64,000 nt of DNA from Dehalobacter sp. CP. Its GTDB lineage: Bacteria > Bacillota_B > Desulfitobacteriia > Desulfitobacteriales > Syntrophobotulaceae. The stretch lies in NCBI GenBank assembly GCA_009910795.1, contig VMEE01000019.1, forward strand, positions 62,001-126,000, written 5' to 3'. Positions 41,712-52,753 of the stretch are shown one piece after another; positions within the stretch are counted from its first letter, which is position 1; every line of letters starts with the position of its first letter. Both the position numbers and the translations under genes were made by a program. The notes beneath the pieces were generated by a model. The model searched no databases, was not told the DNA's origin, and was given only the letters and a program-made list of their open reading frames with translations.

Positions 41712-43859
41712 ATGGCTGGTAATTATTCCAATGAATCCATGTTAGACCTGTATATTTTTGAAACGTCCAATCTGCTTGAACAGCTGGAGCATTCCATTCT
41801 GGCCAGTGAAAAATCGAATCATATTTCCAAAGACGATGTCAATGAGATCTTCCGGATCATGCATACCATTAAAGGCTCATCTGCAATGATGCTTTTTGAC
41901 AACATCGCTTCTCTCGCCCATTCCATTGAGGACTTGTTCTATTTCATCCGCGAAAACGATCCACGGGAGGTCGACTGCTCCGCGCTTTCGGATATTGTGC
42001 TCGAAGGTGTCGATTTTCTCAAAGTCGAACTGGAAAAAGTCAAAGCCAAAGACCCCGTTGACGGAGATGCACAGCGTCTGAAAAAGACGATTGCAGATTT
42101 CCTGAACAAACTGAAATTACAAAATTTTTCAGCAGAAAAAGTATCTACATCCAGGAAAAAAACGAAGAAAAATTCAGTAGAAGATCTGAAGGACATACCG
42201 GAAGACATAGAAGAAATAACTGAAAAAATACCTGAAGAAAAGCCCAGATATTATATTGCCCCGAACATAACAGAGCCCCCGGCGGCCCTGTCTAAAAAGA
42301 ACTGGTACAAGGCTGTAATTTTCTATCAGGACGGCTGTGAAATGGAAAATATCAGAGCCTACACCGTCATCCATAATTTGAAAGAAATTGCAGACAAGTA
42401 CATTTTCACCCCGGAAGATATTATTGAAAATGATCTGAGTGCTCAGGTCATTAAAGAACAGGGCTTTACAGTAGTCTTAAGGACAGATAAAAGCTATGAA
42501 GAAATGCATGAATTCTTCATGCAGACGATTTTCCTCAGAGAGCTGAAGTTGGAGCAGATCGAAGATCAGGAAGACGAACCGGTGATGAATCAACATGAGA
42601 ATGCTTTAACCCCACAGATTCCTGTCCTACAGACAGTTGAAAGGGAGGAAAAGGCCGAGAAGGAAGTCTCTCTTTCTTCTGCCCAGCAGAGCATCATCAG
42701 TGTCAATGTCGCCAAGCTGGACAGACTGATGGACCTGGTCGGAGAAATGGTGATTGCCGAGGCCATGGTTACCCAAAACCCTGACCTTAAAGGGCTGCAG
42801 CTCGATAATTTCTATAAGGCAGCCCGGCAGCTCGGAAAAATCACCGGGGAATTGCAGGATATGGTCATGGCGATCCGGATGGTTCCGCTGTCGACGACCT
42901 TTCACAAAATGCACAGAATCGTACGCGATATGAGTAAGAAGCTGAACAAGGAAGTGCGTTTGGAGATCATCGGTGAGGAAACGGAAGTTGACAAAAATAT
43001 CATTGAACATATTTCAGATCCGCTGATGCATCTGATCCGCAACGCGATTGACCATGGGATTGAGGCGGCTGCGGAACGGATTGCGGCAGAGAAGTCCAAA
43101 GCTGGGACAATCACCCTGGAAGCAAAAAATGCTGGAAGCGATGTTCTGATCATTGTCAGGGATGATGGTAAAGGGCTGAATAAAGAAAAAATTCTGAGCA
43201 GGGCCAGACAGAATGGCCTTCTGGCCAAATCGGAACAAGAGATGAGCGACCGCGAGGTCTTTAACTTGATCTTCCTGCCTGGATTTTCAACCAAGGAAAA
43301 CATTACGGAATTTTCCGGCAGAGGCGTAGGTATGGATGTCGTCTCCAAGAATATCCAGACGGTAGGCGGATCTGTTTCGGTAGATAGCGTTGAAGGTACA
43401 GGAACTACGATTACGATGAAGATCCCATTAACGTTGGCGATCATCGGCGGAATGAACATCAAAGTCGGAAATTCAAGGTATACCATACCGACAGTATCCA
43501 TCAGAGAATCATTCAGACCGAAAGAATCCGATATTATCAGAGATCCCGACGGAAATGAAATGATTATGGTAAGGAGTGAGTGTTATCCGGTTATCAGGCT
43601 CCATACGCTGTACAAAGTGAAAACTGAAGTTACAGAATTCAGCCAGGGCATATTTATCATGGTTGAAGATGAAGAAAAGTCCTGTTGTATATTTGCTGAT
43701 GAACTGCTTGGTGAACAACAGGTCGTTGTTAAAGCACTGCCATATTACATTCAAAATTTAAAAAAAGATAACGAGTTAGGAGGGTGTACGCTTTTAGGTG
43801 ACGGAAACATTAGTCTGATTCTTGACATCCAGAGTATAACCAGACTTGTGAAAAAATAA
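41712..43859 (+). CDS. cheA: chemotaxis histidine kinase CheA
   Basis: 715 residues from ATG 41712 (GGGGGGCGG upstream; ATG 41691 lacks a site). The N-terminal Hpt domain has the phosphorylated His51 in MHTIKGSSAMM. A linker and a P2-like domain (about aa 190-290) follow, then the dimerisation helix VNVAKLDRLMDLVGEMVIAEA, the HATPase with HLIRNAIDHGIE and GRGVGMDVVSKNI, and the CheW-like regulatory domain (about aa 575-715). It phosphorylates CheY and CheB in response to receptor state. Confidence 0.95.
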   Translation: MAGNYSNESMLDLYIFETSNLLEQLEHSILASEKSNHISKDDVNEIFRIMHTIKGSSAMMLFDNIASLAHSIEDLFYFIRENDPREVDCSALSDIVLEGVDFLKVELEKVKAKDPVDGDAQRLKKTIADFLNKLKLQNFSAEKVSTSRKKTKKNSVEDLKDIPEDIEEITEKIPEEKPRYYIAPNITEPPAALSKKNWYKAVIFYQDGCEMENIRAYTVIHNLKEIADKYIFTPEDIIENDLSAQVIKEQGFTVVLRTDKSYEEMHEFFMQTIFLRELKLEQIEDQEDEPVMNQHENALTPQIPVLQTVEREEKAEKEVSLSSAQQSIISVNVAKLDRLMDLVGEMVIAEAMVTQNPDLKGLQLDNFYKAARQLGKITGELQDMVMAIRMVPLSTTFHKMHRIVRDMSKKLNKEVRLEIIGEETEVDKNIIEHISDPLMHLIRNAIDHGIEAAAERIAAEKSKAGTITLEAKNAGSDVLIIVRDDGKGLNKEKILSRARQNGLLAKSEQEMSDREVFNLIFLPGFSTKENITEFSGRGVGMDVVSKNIQTVGGSVSVDSVEGTGTTITMKIPLTLAIIGGMNIKVGNSRYTIPTVSIRESFRPKESDIIRDPDGNEMIMVRSECYPVIRLHTLYKVKTEVTEFSQGIFIMVEDEEKSCCIFADELLGEQQVVVKALPYYIQNLKKDNELGGCTLLGDGNISLILDIQSITRLVKK

Positions 43860-43878
43860 CAGGAAAGGAGTGATTTTA

Positions 43879-44388
43879 ATGGCAGAAATGATTGCAGAAG
43901 ATTTTTTTGAAGAGGATACTCAGAAAAACAAGTTTTTAACCTTTTCTCTAGGCAACGAAATCTACGGGATTGAAATTAAGTACGTGACAGAAATTATCGG
44001 TATCCAGCCGGTTACTGAAGTGCCGGAGCTGCCCAATTATGTTCGTGGAATTGTCAATTTGAGAGGGAAGATCATTCCGGTCATCGATGTGCGCCTACGC
44101 TTCAAAAAGCCATTTATGGAATACAGTGACCGGACCTGTGTCATCGTGATCGACATTCAGGAAATATCAATTGGTCTGATCGTGGACAGCGTATGCGAGG
44201 TGCTTGTCATCCCTGAAGACGAAATAGTGCCTCCTCCCAGTGTTAACGGAGGTGCGAGCAATAAATACATTAAAGGAATCGGCAAGGTCGATAACAGTAT
44301 CAAGCTCATTCTTGATTGCGACAAATTATTAAAAGAAGAAGAGCTGTCTAATCTGACATCTACACTTAGTGAGGGGGTAATATCATGA
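43879..44388 (+). CDS. cheW: chemotaxis adaptor CheW
   Basis: 169 residues: [52 protein letters not shown] and a second SH3-like half, the standard CheW fold linking receptors to CheA. AGGAAAGGAGTG precedes ATG 43879. The stop codon overlaps the mcp start (ATGA). Confidence 0.94.
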   Translation: MAEMIAEDFFEEDTQKNKFLTFSLGNEIYGIEIKYVTEIIGIQPVTEVPELPNYVRGIVNLRGKIIPVIDVRLRFKKPFMEYSDRTCVIVIDIQEISIGLIVDSVCEVLVIPEDEIVPPPSVNGGASNKYIKGIGKVDNSIKLILDCDKLLKEEELSNLTSTLSEGVIS

Positions 44389-46055
44389 ATTTCAACAAGC
44401 TTCAAACCAAGATTTTAGCTGGCTATATTGTCATTGTCGTCATCCTGGCAGTCATTTCCATAGTTACCTTTACCCAGGTAAATTCAATGGTCAAAGAAGT
44501 CAACAAAATGACCGAGGTGGAATTTGCTTTATATCAGATAGACCAGGAACTGGCATTTAACTTTACGGAAGGGGCAAGTCTTGTCAGGGCTTACATGTTA
44601 TACGGAAAACAACAATACGTTCAAGACTTCGAAACCGTTTCTGCTACAACGACCGAACTTCAAAATAAGCTATTAAGTCTGGCAGATACGTCTGAAAATA
44701 AAGCCATGATCGAGAGAAGCAATGCCTGGTCCAAAACAATTAAAGAAAAACTATTTCCTGCCGTTGTAAGAGGGAATCAAGAAGAAATAACGAGTATAGG
44801 CGCAACAATAGCTCCGGAAACGCAAGCTCTGGTATCAGTAAATTCCGAAATGGCACAAAAAAGGGCGCAGAATATCGAAGAAGTAAAAAACCTCATTGCG
44901 GTGAAAGAATCAAGAACCACTATTATACTTGTTGTATCTACACTGATTGCGATTATTTTGGCGATGATCCTGGGACTCATGATGGCCCGTTCCATCACGA
45001 GACCGGTCAAAAAGCTGGTGGAAGTTTCCGATAAAATTGCTGACGGTGATCTAAATGTGGATATTGATGTCCGCGGTAAAGATGAAATCGGAGCGCTTGC
45101 CAAATCGTTCTCGACCATGACCATGACCTTGAATGAAGTTATCAGCAATATCAACAGTGCTTCCGAGCAGGTCGCTTCAGGCTCGAAACAACTGTCCGAT
45201 TCCAGTATGGCCCTTTCCCAGGGCGCAACCGAGCAGGCTAGTTCGATTGAAGAGTTGACAGCCTCTCTGGAAGAAATCAGTTCTCAGACCAAACTCAATG
45301 CCCAAAATGCCAATGAAGCAAACCAGCTGGCGGAAGAAGCCAAGAAGAATGCGGCCCAGGGCAACAGCCAGATGAAGGAAATGCTCAGCGCGATGGATGA
45401 AATCAATAATTCTTCCAATAATATCTCCAAAATTATCAAAGTCATCGACGATATTGCCTTCCAGACCAATATCTTGGCCCTGAATGCTGCTGTTGAAGCT
45501 GCAAGGGCAGGACAGCACGGCAAAGGGTTCGCCGTCGTAGCAGAAGAAGTCAGAAACCTCGCGGCTCGCTCAGCCAACGCTGCTAAGGAAACAACGGATA
45601 TGATCGAGGGTTCGATCAAGAATGTTGATAACGGTACCAGGATAGCAAGCGACACGGCAAAAGAATTAAACAACATTGTCGAAGGAATATCGAAGGTAGC
45701 CAACCTGGTGAACAACATTGCAGTAGCTTCCAACGAACAAGCCGTTGGCATCAACCAGGTCAACCAGGGTATTGCTCAGGTCGCGGAAGTCGTTCAGACT
45801 AATTCGGCAACTGCTGAAGAGAGTGCCGCTGCAAGTGAAGAACTGGCGAGCCAGTCCGAACTGCTGAATGTTCAGGTTGCCAAATTCAAACTGCGGAAAA
45901 AGGGCCAGTACGCTTCCTTAAAAGGAATCGAAAACATGAGCCCGGATATTCTGAAAATGCTCGAGAATATGAACAGTAGTAGTCCGACTCCTGCGCCAAA
46001 GGAAAAGCCAAAAAAGAAAATTGTCCTGAGTGACGACGAATTCGGCAAGTACTAA
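44385..46055 (+). CDS. methyl-accepting chemotaxis protein
   Basis: 556 residues. First helix about aa 9-29, a helical extracytoplasmic sensor of about 150 residues (four-helix-bundle type), second helix about aa 181-202, HAMP domain (about aa 203-255), then the methylation and signalling coiled coil with the hairpin tip [23 protein letters not shown]. The C-terminal tail is short, charged and has no CheR-docking pentapeptide. It overlaps cheW by ATGA, so it is the cognate receptor of this operon. Ligand unknown. Confidence 0.93.
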   Translation: MNFNKLQTKILAGYIVIVVILAVISIVTFTQVNSMVKEVNKMTEVEFALYQIDQELAFNFTEGASLVRAYMLYGKQQYVQDFETVSATTTELQNKLLSLADTSENKAMIERSNAWSKTIKEKLFPAVVRGNQEEITSIGATIAPETQALVSVNSEMAQKRAQNIEEVKNLIAVKESRTTIILVVSTLIAIILAMILGLMMARSITRPVKKLVEVSDKIADGDLNVDIDVRGKDEIGALAKSFSTMTMTLNEVISNINSASEQVASGSKQLSDSSMALSQGATEQASSIEELTASLEEISSQTKLNAQNANEANQLAEEAKKNAAQGNSQMKEMLSAMDEINNSSNNISKIIKVIDDIAFQTNILALNAAVEAARAGQHGKGFAVVAEEVRNLAARSANAAKETTDMIEGSIKNVDNGTRIASDTAKELNNIVEGISKVANLVNNIAVASNEQAVGINQVNQGIAQVAEVVQTNSATAEESAAASEELASQSELLNVQVAKFKLRKKGQYASLKGIENMSPDILKMLENMNSSSPTPAPKEKPKKKIVLSDDEFGKY

Positions 46056-46070
46056 GTGAAATGCAAGAGG

Positions 46071-46098
46071 AGAGAGGGCCTGATTAGAGGCTCTCTCT
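46071..46098 (+). terminator. hairpin between mcp and cheR
   Basis: AGAGAGGGCCT pairs with AGGCTCTCTCT (one G-U) around GATTAG. No T run follows, so it may adjust rather than end transcription. Confidence 0.45.
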
Positions 46099-46158
46099 TC
46101 AGAATAACAGAAATTAGAAGTTTCTATAAAAAATGCCTGGAGAAGATGGTGGTCTGTT

Positions 46159-46974
46159 ATGATAACAATAACGGAAAAAGAATTTGTGAAGTTTGCAGCG
46201 TATATCGAAGCTAATTATGGGATTCATCTGAAAAAAGAAAAGCAATCGCTGATTACCGGCAGGCTGCAGGGTGTACTTGTCGAGAATGGTTTTAAGAGCT
46301 TCTCGGAATATTACGATTTTATCACTTCACATAATGGCGGAGATGCGATTACCACATTTATTAATAAGATTACCACCAACCATACGTTTTTTATGCGCGA
46401 AGCTGAGCATTTTGCTTTCTTAAAAGAGAACGTTCTGCCTGTGCTGGCGGCCCATTGCCGGGATAAGGATCTGCGGATCTGGAGCGCGGCGTGCTCCAGT
46501 GGTGAAGAACCGTATACCCTCGCGATGATCATTGATGAGTTTTTTGGCAGGGAAAAAGTCTGGTGGGATACGAAGATTCTCGCAACGGACATTTCCGGTA
46601 AAGCCTTAACGATTGCCAGAAATGGCGAATACGCCAATGATAAGGTTGCGGCGCTGCCAGCGCTGTGGAGAACAAATTATTTTAAAAAGCTCGACAGGGA
46701 AAATTCGATTGTTGTAGAAAAAATTAAGAATGAAGTGATCTTCCGCAATTTTAATCTGATGGAAAAGGTATTTCCTTTTAAAAAGAAGTTCCATGTGATC
46801 TTTTGCCGAAATGTGATGATTTACTTTGACGGGCCAACCAAAGAACAGCTTGTTCAGAAATTTTATGACATGACGGAGTATGGCGGCTACCTGTTCATCG
46901 GTCATTCGGAATCGCTCAACAAAGATACAACCCAATATAAATATGTCATGCCAGCCGTATACAGAAAAGAATAA
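46159..46974 (+). CDS. cheR: chemotaxis methyltransferase CheR
   Basis: 271 residues. N-terminal helical domain (YIEANYGIHLKKEKQSLITGRL), then the SAM-binding domain with IWSAACSSGEEPYTLAMI, ILATDISGKALTIARNGEY and VIFCRNVMIYF. It methylates receptor glutamates, opposing CheB encoded next. Confidence 0.95.
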   Translation: MITITEKEFVKFAAYIEANYGIHLKKEKQSLITGRLQGVLVENGFKSFSEYYDFITSHNGGDAITTFINKITTNHTFFMREAEHFAFLKENVLPVLAAHCRDKDLRIWSAACSSGEEPYTLAMIIDEFFGREKVWWDTKILATDISGKALTIARNGEYANDKVAALPALWRTNYFKKLDRENSIVVEKIKNEVIFRNFNLMEKVFPFKKKFHVIFCRNVMIYFDGPTKEQLVQKFYDMTEYGGYLFIGHSESLNKDTTQYKYVMPAVYRKE

Positions 46975-46996
46975 TATTTAGAAGTAGGTTGATATC

Positions 46997-48016
46997 ATGG
47001 CCAAAAAAAAGATTAGGGTTTTAATTGTAGATGATTCCATCGTTTTCCGGGAGATTCTGGCCAGAGGAATCGCCAGTGACCCGGAGATCGAAGTCGTGGG
47101 TATGGCCGCAGACCCGTTTGAAGCCAGGGATAAAATCCTGGAAGTTGAACCGGACGTGATGACCTGTGATGTCCAGATGCCCAAAATGAACGGGATTGAA
47201 TTTATATGCAAGCTGCTGCCGCAATATCCGATTCCGGTGATTGTGATCAGTACGGTGAGCGATGCTGTTTTTGATGCGATGAATGCCGGGGCTGTCGAGT
47301 TTGTCGGCAAGCCGGATATGAATGCCGCGCAGAGAGTGGAAACCTTTCTGAATGAGTTGAAGATTAAGATTAAGGTAGCCTCCGTCGCCCGGATTATCCC
47401 GTCCATGAAGGACACGACTGAAAAAGTTGAAAGCCAGCATGCCGAGAATTCGGAAAGAATCATTGCGATCGGCGCTTCCACCGGCGGAACGGAGGCCGTC
47501 TGCAGTATTATGAAGCGACTGCCTGCGAATATGCCTGGGATCGTTATCGTCCAGCATATCCCTCCTGTTTTTTCCCGGATGTTTGCCGAACGGCTGAATA
47601 ATCAGACCAAGCTGAAGGTCAAGGAAGCTCGGACCGGAGATTACCTGGAACAGGGAATGGCCTTGGTTGCGCCTGGGGACCAGCATGTCAGAATCAAAAA
47701 GATAGCCAATCGATACAGGATTGAGTGCTTTGCAGGAGAGAAGGTCAACGGTCATTGTCCTTCCGTCGATGTTTTATTCGAATCTGTGGCCAAGGAAGCA
47801 GGCAAAAATGCGCTGGGCATCATTTTGACCGGTATGGGATACGACGGGGCCAAGGGACTCCTGCAGATGAGAAGAAAAGGGGCCAGAACGATCGGTCAGG
47901 ATCAGGATTCCTGTGTGGTCTACGGTATGCCGAAAGTTGCTCATGATATCGGGGCCGTTGAAAGACAAACTTCTTTAATGAACATCCCTCAGTTGATTTG
48001 TAGGATGCTGAAGTAA
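46997..48016 (+). CDS. cheB: chemotaxis methylesterase CheB
   Basis: 339 residues. Receiver domain with DDS near aa 12-14 and Asp58 in VMTCDVQMPKMNG, a linker (about aa 125-150), then the esterase with catalytic Ser in IGASTGGTEAV, His in VQHIPPVFSRMFAERL and Asp in ILTGMGYDGAKG. It removes methyl groups from receptors when phosphorylated by CheA. Confidence 0.95.
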   Translation: MAKKKIRVLIVDDSIVFREILARGIASDPEIEVVGMAADPFEARDKILEVEPDVMTCDVQMPKMNGIEFICKLLPQYPIPVIVISTVSDAVFDAMNAGAVEFVGKPDMNAAQRVETFLNELKIKIKVASVARIIPSMKDTTEKVESQHAENSERIIAIGASTGGTEAVCSIMKRLPANMPGIVIVQHIPPVFSRMFAERLNNQTKLKVKEARTGDYLEQGMALVAPGDQHVRIKKIANRYRIECFAGEKVNGHCPSVDVLFESVAKEAGKNALGIILTGMGYDGAKGLLQMRRKGARTIGQDQDSCVVYGMPKVAHDIGAVERQTSLMNIPQLICRMLK

Positions 48017-48029
48017 GGAATGAAGGCCA

Positions 48030-51000
48030 ATGAATAACAAAAAAAATTACATTGTCACAACAAATGAAATGGCATTGGCTTTAGCGTGCATCGGAGATGG
48101 TGTCGTGTACACAGATCATCTGGGAACCATTTTATATATCAACGATTCTACCGCTAACCTTTCGGGCTGGCTGCCGGAAGAGGTGCAGGGTAAAATATTT
48201 GCAGAAGTCTTTCCGATTATCAATAACGAAACCCAGAAAATGATGAATTCCCCGATTGAACTTACCATCAGAAAAAAGGAAGCTCTGGGCCTAAAAAACC
48301 ATTCGGCCCTGATCAAAAAAGATGGCCAAATCATCTATATTTCGGGCAACAGTTCCCCAGTAATTGAAGATGACGGTGAGGTCAGAGGAGTTATCTTTGT
48401 TTTCAGGGATATCACTAGAATCAAAGAAATTGAAAACGATTATAAAAATGAAGCAGAAAATTTTAGGACGATCTTTTATTCGTCGCCGGTCAATATGGTC
48501 ATTGTCGATGAGCTGATGCACATCAGCCACGTAAACAACGCGGCGCTCAAACTGATGCATGTGCAAGAACAAGATGTACTTGGCAAAACATTCGGCCAAG
48601 CTTTCAAATGTGTAGCCGGTTTTCAAAATCCCAAGGGCTGCGGCTACGCAGCGAAATGCAAGCAGTGTGAGATTACACGTGCCGGCTTGCGGGCACTAAA
48701 ATACAATGAATCTATTGAGGGGCTTGAATTCTCCCAGACATTTATCCTTGGCGGCAAAACAAAACAATTATGGTTCAATGTCAGTATCTCCCCGCTAATC
48801 GTAGACGGCAAAAGAAATATTGTTATTGCGTTAAATGACATCACCGAAGAAAAAATACTTGAGGAGTCACTGATTAAGTCTCGCGATTTCCAGTTGAAGC
48901 TACTGGATTATTTTCCAGTTTCCGTCTGGCGTTCCGCAGAAAAAGAAATAACTTATGTGAATAAAAATCTACTGGATTTTGTGGGTATGAGCTTTGAAGA
49001 ATGTATAGGCAGTTCTTGGTTATCAGCATTACATCCAAAAGACAAAGACGCTTATAAAGAAATACTAAATAATGCAAAAGCGGACCATACATCTTTTGAA
49101 TATGAGCACCGCTTAAGACATTATGATGGGGAGTATCGATGGTGTCTCAGTTCCGGCGGCCCATACTATGACCTTGAAGGAGAGTATGCTGGACTAATCG
49201 GCATTATTCTGGATATCACCGACAGAAAAATTGCTGAAGACGCTTTAAAACGCTATCAACTGTTGTCGGAGAATGCCAGGGATATGATCCTGTTCGTTTC
49301 ACAGGATGGGGAAATTCTTGAAGCCAACAAAGCAGCTTTGAAAGCTTATGGCTATGATCATCATGAAATTGTGCAAAAAACAGTTTTTGATTTTGCAGAA
49401 GATATGACGTTTGCCAGAGAACAACTGAAGATTGCCGTGGAAAAAGGATTCTTTATCGAAACAAACACGAGACGGAAAGACGGAAGTATAGTTCCTGTTG
49501 AAGTGAGCGCACAGACCACGATGATCAATGGTGAACAGGTATTGTTGTGCGTCCTTAGAGAAATAACCGAACGTAAAAAAATTGAAAAACAGCTGCAGGA
49601 TAGCGAAACACGGTATCGGAATTTATATAACAATGTTACGGATGCAATCTACATCGTTGAAATTATTGAGAATGACGACCGGATCGGGAAAATAATTGAA
49701 GTCAATGATATTACCTGTCAAAGACTCGGCTATACGAGAGAGGAACTCTTTCAGCTATATCTGCCGGATATTGTTAAATATGATACAAAAGATCAAATTG
49801 AACAATTGGAAAAGCTGATACAGCAGGGATTCGATACAGCCGAACATGTGCAGGTCACTAAAGACGGAAGGGAGATCCCGGTTGAAGTCAGTGCGCATCT
49901 GATGAATATTGATGGCAAAACGTGCATATATTCCCTGGCACGGGATATATCCGAGCGGAGAGCTTCGGAGCGGGCACTAATCGAGAGTGAAGAAAAATTC
50001 CGAAGCGTTTTTGAAAATGCCAAAGATGCCATTTTCCTGGAGAAGATCAATGAAAATGGTGAGATTGCGATTGTCGAGGTGAATGAAGTTGCCTGTAAAG
50101 CACTCGAATATACGAGGGATGAGTTGATTGGGCATTCACCGAAAATGATATCCAGAATAGGCAAAGCAGAAGTGGATATATTAATGACTCAAGTTCGAAA
50201 TTATCAAACCTATGTGTTTGAAGATATCCATATTTCCAAGAATGGCAGAGAAATTCCCGTTGAGATCAATATACGGCAATTTAAACTTAATCATATAGAC
50301 TATCTCATTCTCATTGCACGGGATATTACGGAGAGAAAAAAGAATGAGGAGATATTCATCAAGGCCAAAGAAGAAGCTGAAGCCGCGAATCGGGCCAAAA
50401 GTGAATTTCTTGCCAACATGAGTCATGAGATCCGGACGCCGGTGAACGGTATCAACGGAATGATTGATTTAACGCTGTCCACTGACTTGAATCCTGAACA
50501 ACAGGATAACCTCGAAACGGCCAAAATCTGTGCCAATTCCCTGCTGGCGCTGATCAGTGATATCCTTGATTTTTCCAAGATTGAGGCCAGGAAACTCGTT
50601 GTTGAGAATATCAATTTTGACATGCATGATCTGGTTGAGAAAAATTCGAAGGTGCATACGCTGCGGGCCAGTAAAAAGGGGCTTCAATTAACGTACGATC
50701 TCGATCCCAGCATCCCGAAGTATCTGATCGGTGACCCGAACAGACTTAGGCAGGTCCTGAATAACCTGGTTGATAACGCGATAAAATTCACGGACACCGG
50801 TAAAATATCTGTCACTGTAAACAACGTTCTGAAGACAGATCAGGACATTGAACTGAGATTTGCTGTCCAGGATACCGGAATTGGTATTTCCGAAGAAGAT
50901 CAGACCTTCCTGTTCAAAACGTTTACCCAAGTCGACAGTTCTATTACCCGAAAATATGGCGGAACAGGCCTGGGGTTGGCAATTTCCAAGCAGCTAGTCG

Positions 51001-51848
51001 AGCTAATGGGCGGGACCATGCAGGTAAGCAGTCAAAAAGGAAGAGGAAGCACGTTCTATTTTTCGATCAAATTTAAAATAGGAATACAAAGCGAAACGGT
51101 ACCGTTCCTTAGACCTGACATCAGCCCAATCATCCGGCCTTTGCATATTCTTCTTGCTGAAGATGATAAGGTAAGTCAAGTCCTTCTTCGCCGCATGCTG
51201 AAGGAAAGGGGCCATCAGGTCGATACTGCAGACAACGGTTTGGAGGCCTTGGATCTTTTTAAGAAAAAAAAATATGACCTGATCCTGATGGATATCCAGA
51301 TGCCCGTGATGGACGGGATAGAAGCAACGAAAATTATCAGGGAATCTGAAGGCGGCCGAACCCATACACCAATTATTGCAGTATCTGCCTATGCTTTGCA
51401 GGGTGACGAACAAAGGTTTCTGGCGATGGGAATAGATAGTTATCTGGCAAAACCGATTGACATCAATGGTCTGATGAAACGAATTGGTATGGTGAGTCAA
51501 AACCGGCAAGAGTTTCCGGATAAGGTTGAGCTTGGGGACCATGGCGAAATTATTTTTACAAATAAATCTGAGAATAAAGACACTGAACATTATACCTTGG
51601 CAATGCAGGAAATCGAGCATTGCATTAAAGAACTCGACGATCATTTTGAGAGCATGCAATATGAAGCTATAGAACCGATTGCCAACCGGCTGAAAAACCT
51701 GTGCAATCAGATCGAAGCAGATGAATTAAAATTCTGTGCTTTTAAAATCGAATTGGCGAGAAGAAAAAATAATATTGAGGATGAGATTGAGTATTTCAGC
51801 TTATTTAAAGAAGCGTATTATGTTTTCAAAAAGTCGCTTAGCAATTAA
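48030..51848 (+). CDS. multi-PAS hybrid sensor histidine kinase
   Basis: 1272 residues, no clear transmembrane segment, so cytoplasmic. Six PAS domains in series (roughly aa 8-125, 140-270, 285-405, 410-515, 525-645, 655-770), a HisKA with His799 in [12 protein letters not shown], an HATPase (about 905-1015), a receiver with Asp1088 in [13 protein letters not shown], and a helical tail (about 1175-1272) that may be a degenerate Hpt. The second PAS holds a cysteine cluster ([20 protein letters not shown]) that could bind a metal or respond to redox state. It starts 13 bp after cheB and is followed by a response regulator, so it may feed another signal into the chemotaxis operon. Confidence 0.9.
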   Translation: MNNKKNYIVTTNEMALALACIGDGVVYTDHLGTILYINDSTANLSGWLPEEVQGKIFAEVFPIINNETQKMMNSPIELTIRKKEALGLKNHSALIKKDGQIIYISGNSSPVIEDDGEVRGVIFVFRDITRIKEIENDYKNEAENFRTIFYSSPVNMVIVDELMHISHVNNAALKLMHVQEQDVLGKTFGQAFKCVAGFQNPKGCGYAAKCKQCEITRAGLRALKYNESIEGLEFSQTFILGGKTKQLWFNVSISPLIVDGKRNIVIALNDITEEKILEESLIKSRDFQLKLLDYFPVSVWRSAEKEITYVNKNLLDFVGMSFEECIGSSWLSALHPKDKDAYKEILNNAKADHTSFEYEHRLRHYDGEYRWCLSSGGPYYDLEGEYAGLIGIILDITDRKIAEDALKRYQLLSENARDMILFVSQDGEILEANKAALKAYGYDHHEIVQKTVFDFAEDMTFAREQLKIAVEKGFFIETNTRRKDGSIVPVEVSAQTTMINGEQVLLCVLREITERKKIEKQLQDSETRYRNLYNNVTDAIYIVEIIENDDRIGKIIEVNDITCQRLGYTREELFQLYLPDIVKYDTKDQIEQLEKLIQQGFDTAEHVQVTKDGREIPVEVSAHLMNIDGKTCIYSLARDISERRASERALIESEEKFRSVFENAKDAIFLEKINENGEIAIVEVNEVACKALEYTRDELIGHSPKMISRIGKAEVDILMTQVRNYQTYVFEDIHISKNGREIPVEINIRQFKLNHIDYLILIARDITERKKNEEIFIKAKEEAEAANRAKSEFLANMSHEIRTPVNGINGMIDLTLSTDLNPEQQDNLETAKICANSLLALISDILDFSKIEARKLVVENINFDMHDLVEKNSKVHTLRASKKGLQLTYDLDPSIPKYLIGDPNRLRQVLNNLVDNAIKFTDTGKISVTVNNVLKTDQDIELRFAVQDTGIGISEEDQTFLFKTFTQVDSSITRKYGGTGLGLAISKQLVELMGGTMQVSSQKGRGSTFYFSIKFKIGIQSETVPFLRPDISPIIRPLHILLAEDDKVSQVLLRRMLKERGHQVDTADNGLEALDLFKKKKYDLILMDIQMPVMDGIEATKIIRESEGGRTHTPIIAVSAYALQGDEQRFLAMGIDSYLAKPIDINGLMKRIGMVSQNRQEFPDKVELGDHGEIIFTNKSENKDTEHYTLAMQEIEHCIKELDDHFESMQYEAIEPIANRLKNLCNQIEADELKFCAFKIELARRKNNIEDEIEYFSLFKEAYYVFKKSLSN

Positions 51849-51864
51849 GCTCTTAGGCAATGAA

Positions 51865-51900
51865 GTAACGACGTAACGACGTAACGACGTAACGACGTAA
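51865..51900 (+). repeat. tandem 8-bp repeat
   Basis: GTAACGAC is repeated 4.5 times between the hybrid kinase stop and the ribosome binding site of the response regulator at 51915. The repeat ends directly before TAGGAGGGA. Copy number could vary by slippage. Confidence 0.85.
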
Positions 51901-51914
51901 TAGGAGGGACTGGG

Positions 51915-52322
51915 ATGTTAAAGATACTCATAGCTGAAGACGATTTAGCCAGCAGAAAATATTTGTACAAATTATTATCAGAATATGGTGAGTGCGATCT
52001 GGTTGTTGACGGACTGGAAGCGATCGATGCTTATTTGATGTCGCTTAAGGAAGAGAGCCCTTATGAGCTGATCTGTCTCGATGTCATGATGCCGAAAGTT
52101 GATGGAGTCAGGGCGTTAAAGGCTATTCGTGATCTGGAAATACAAAAAGGGGTTCTGCGTGAAAAACAAGCCAAGATCATTATGACGACCGTTCTGGCTG
52201 AATCGGATTTTGTGCAAAAGGCCTTTGAATATGGGTGTGACGCGTATGCATCCAAACCCATTGATTCCGTCAAATTTCTGGAGGTCATGGAAAAGCTCGG
52301 AGTGGTGAAGAATACGAAATAG
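51915..52322 (+). CDS. response regulator, receiver domain only
   Basis: 135 residues, a single receiver domain: AEDD near aa 7-10, Asp56 in LICLDVMMPKVDG, Thr in IIMTTVLAES and Lys in AYASKPID. TAGGAGGGA precedes the ATG. It lacks an output domain and is the likely partner of the hybrid kinase upstream. Last gene of the chemotaxis operon. Confidence 0.88.
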   Translation: MLKILIAEDDLASRKYLYKLLSEYGECDLVVDGLEAIDAYLMSLKEESPYELICLDVMMPKVDGVRALKAIRDLEIQKGVLREKQAKIIMTTVLAESDFVQKAFEYGCDAYASKPIDSVKFLEVMEKLGVVKNTK

Positions 52323-52416
52323 GTGGAGAACAAAAAAACTGGTATCAGTCTGATGATTCGAAAATCCTCTTTTTATATGCTAACCTTTCCTTGATAAGAT
52401 GGTCTTGCTTGATGAG

Positions 52417-52734
52417 CTACTCTTCCTTGGTGATCTTGATCTCAATATCTCTGGGCAGAGCAAGGCCGCAGGCTGCTTCCACACCTTTGATAATCGCGGT
52501 AGGAACAGGGCAGGCGGCATGCTTACAGTATTGGCGCGCGATTTGAAAGACAGAGGTATCACCGATTTTGCCGAAGCATTCTTCATAGCCATTGATTGTT
52601 TTCAGTTCTTCGCTTAAAGGTTTCAGGCTGGGGCATTCCGTATTAATCTTGATATTCGCATTCTGGCGCTCAGCGTTGGCTTCAATATTGGTCATAAAGC
52701 CGCAGGCGCCGCCGTTAACAAATATCTTGATCAT
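52417..52734 (-). CDS. small conserved-looking protein with six cysteines
   Basis: 105 residues: MIKIFVNGGACGFMTNIEANAERQ with a beta-strand-rich N terminus, then NTECPSLKPL, YEECFGK, QYCKHAACPVPTAIIKGVEAACGLALP. The cysteines are spread through the chain and could bind a metal or cluster. It lies 19 bp after the second carB on the same strand, so the two are probably co-transcribed. Similar uncharacterised proteins occur in anaerobic Firmicutes and archaea as far as I recall; no function is assigned. Confidence 0.75.
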   Translation of the reverse strand: MIKIFVNGGACGFMTNIEANAERQNANIKINTECPSLKPLSEELKTINGYEECFGKIGDTSVFQIARQYCKHAACPVPTAIIKGVEAACGLALPRDIEIKITKEE

Positions 52735-52753
52735 GGTCTCACATCCTTATATA

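Noticed and set aside
42902..43501. Long antisense ORF opposite cheA (and similar ones opposite carB, cheB and the hybrid kinase)
   Set aside because: These are reverse-strand shadows of well-supported genes, with no ribosome binding sites and no family resemblance.
51865..51900. CRISPR array
   Set aside because: The repeat unit is only 8 bp with no spacers and no cas genes occur in the window; it is a simple tandem repeat.
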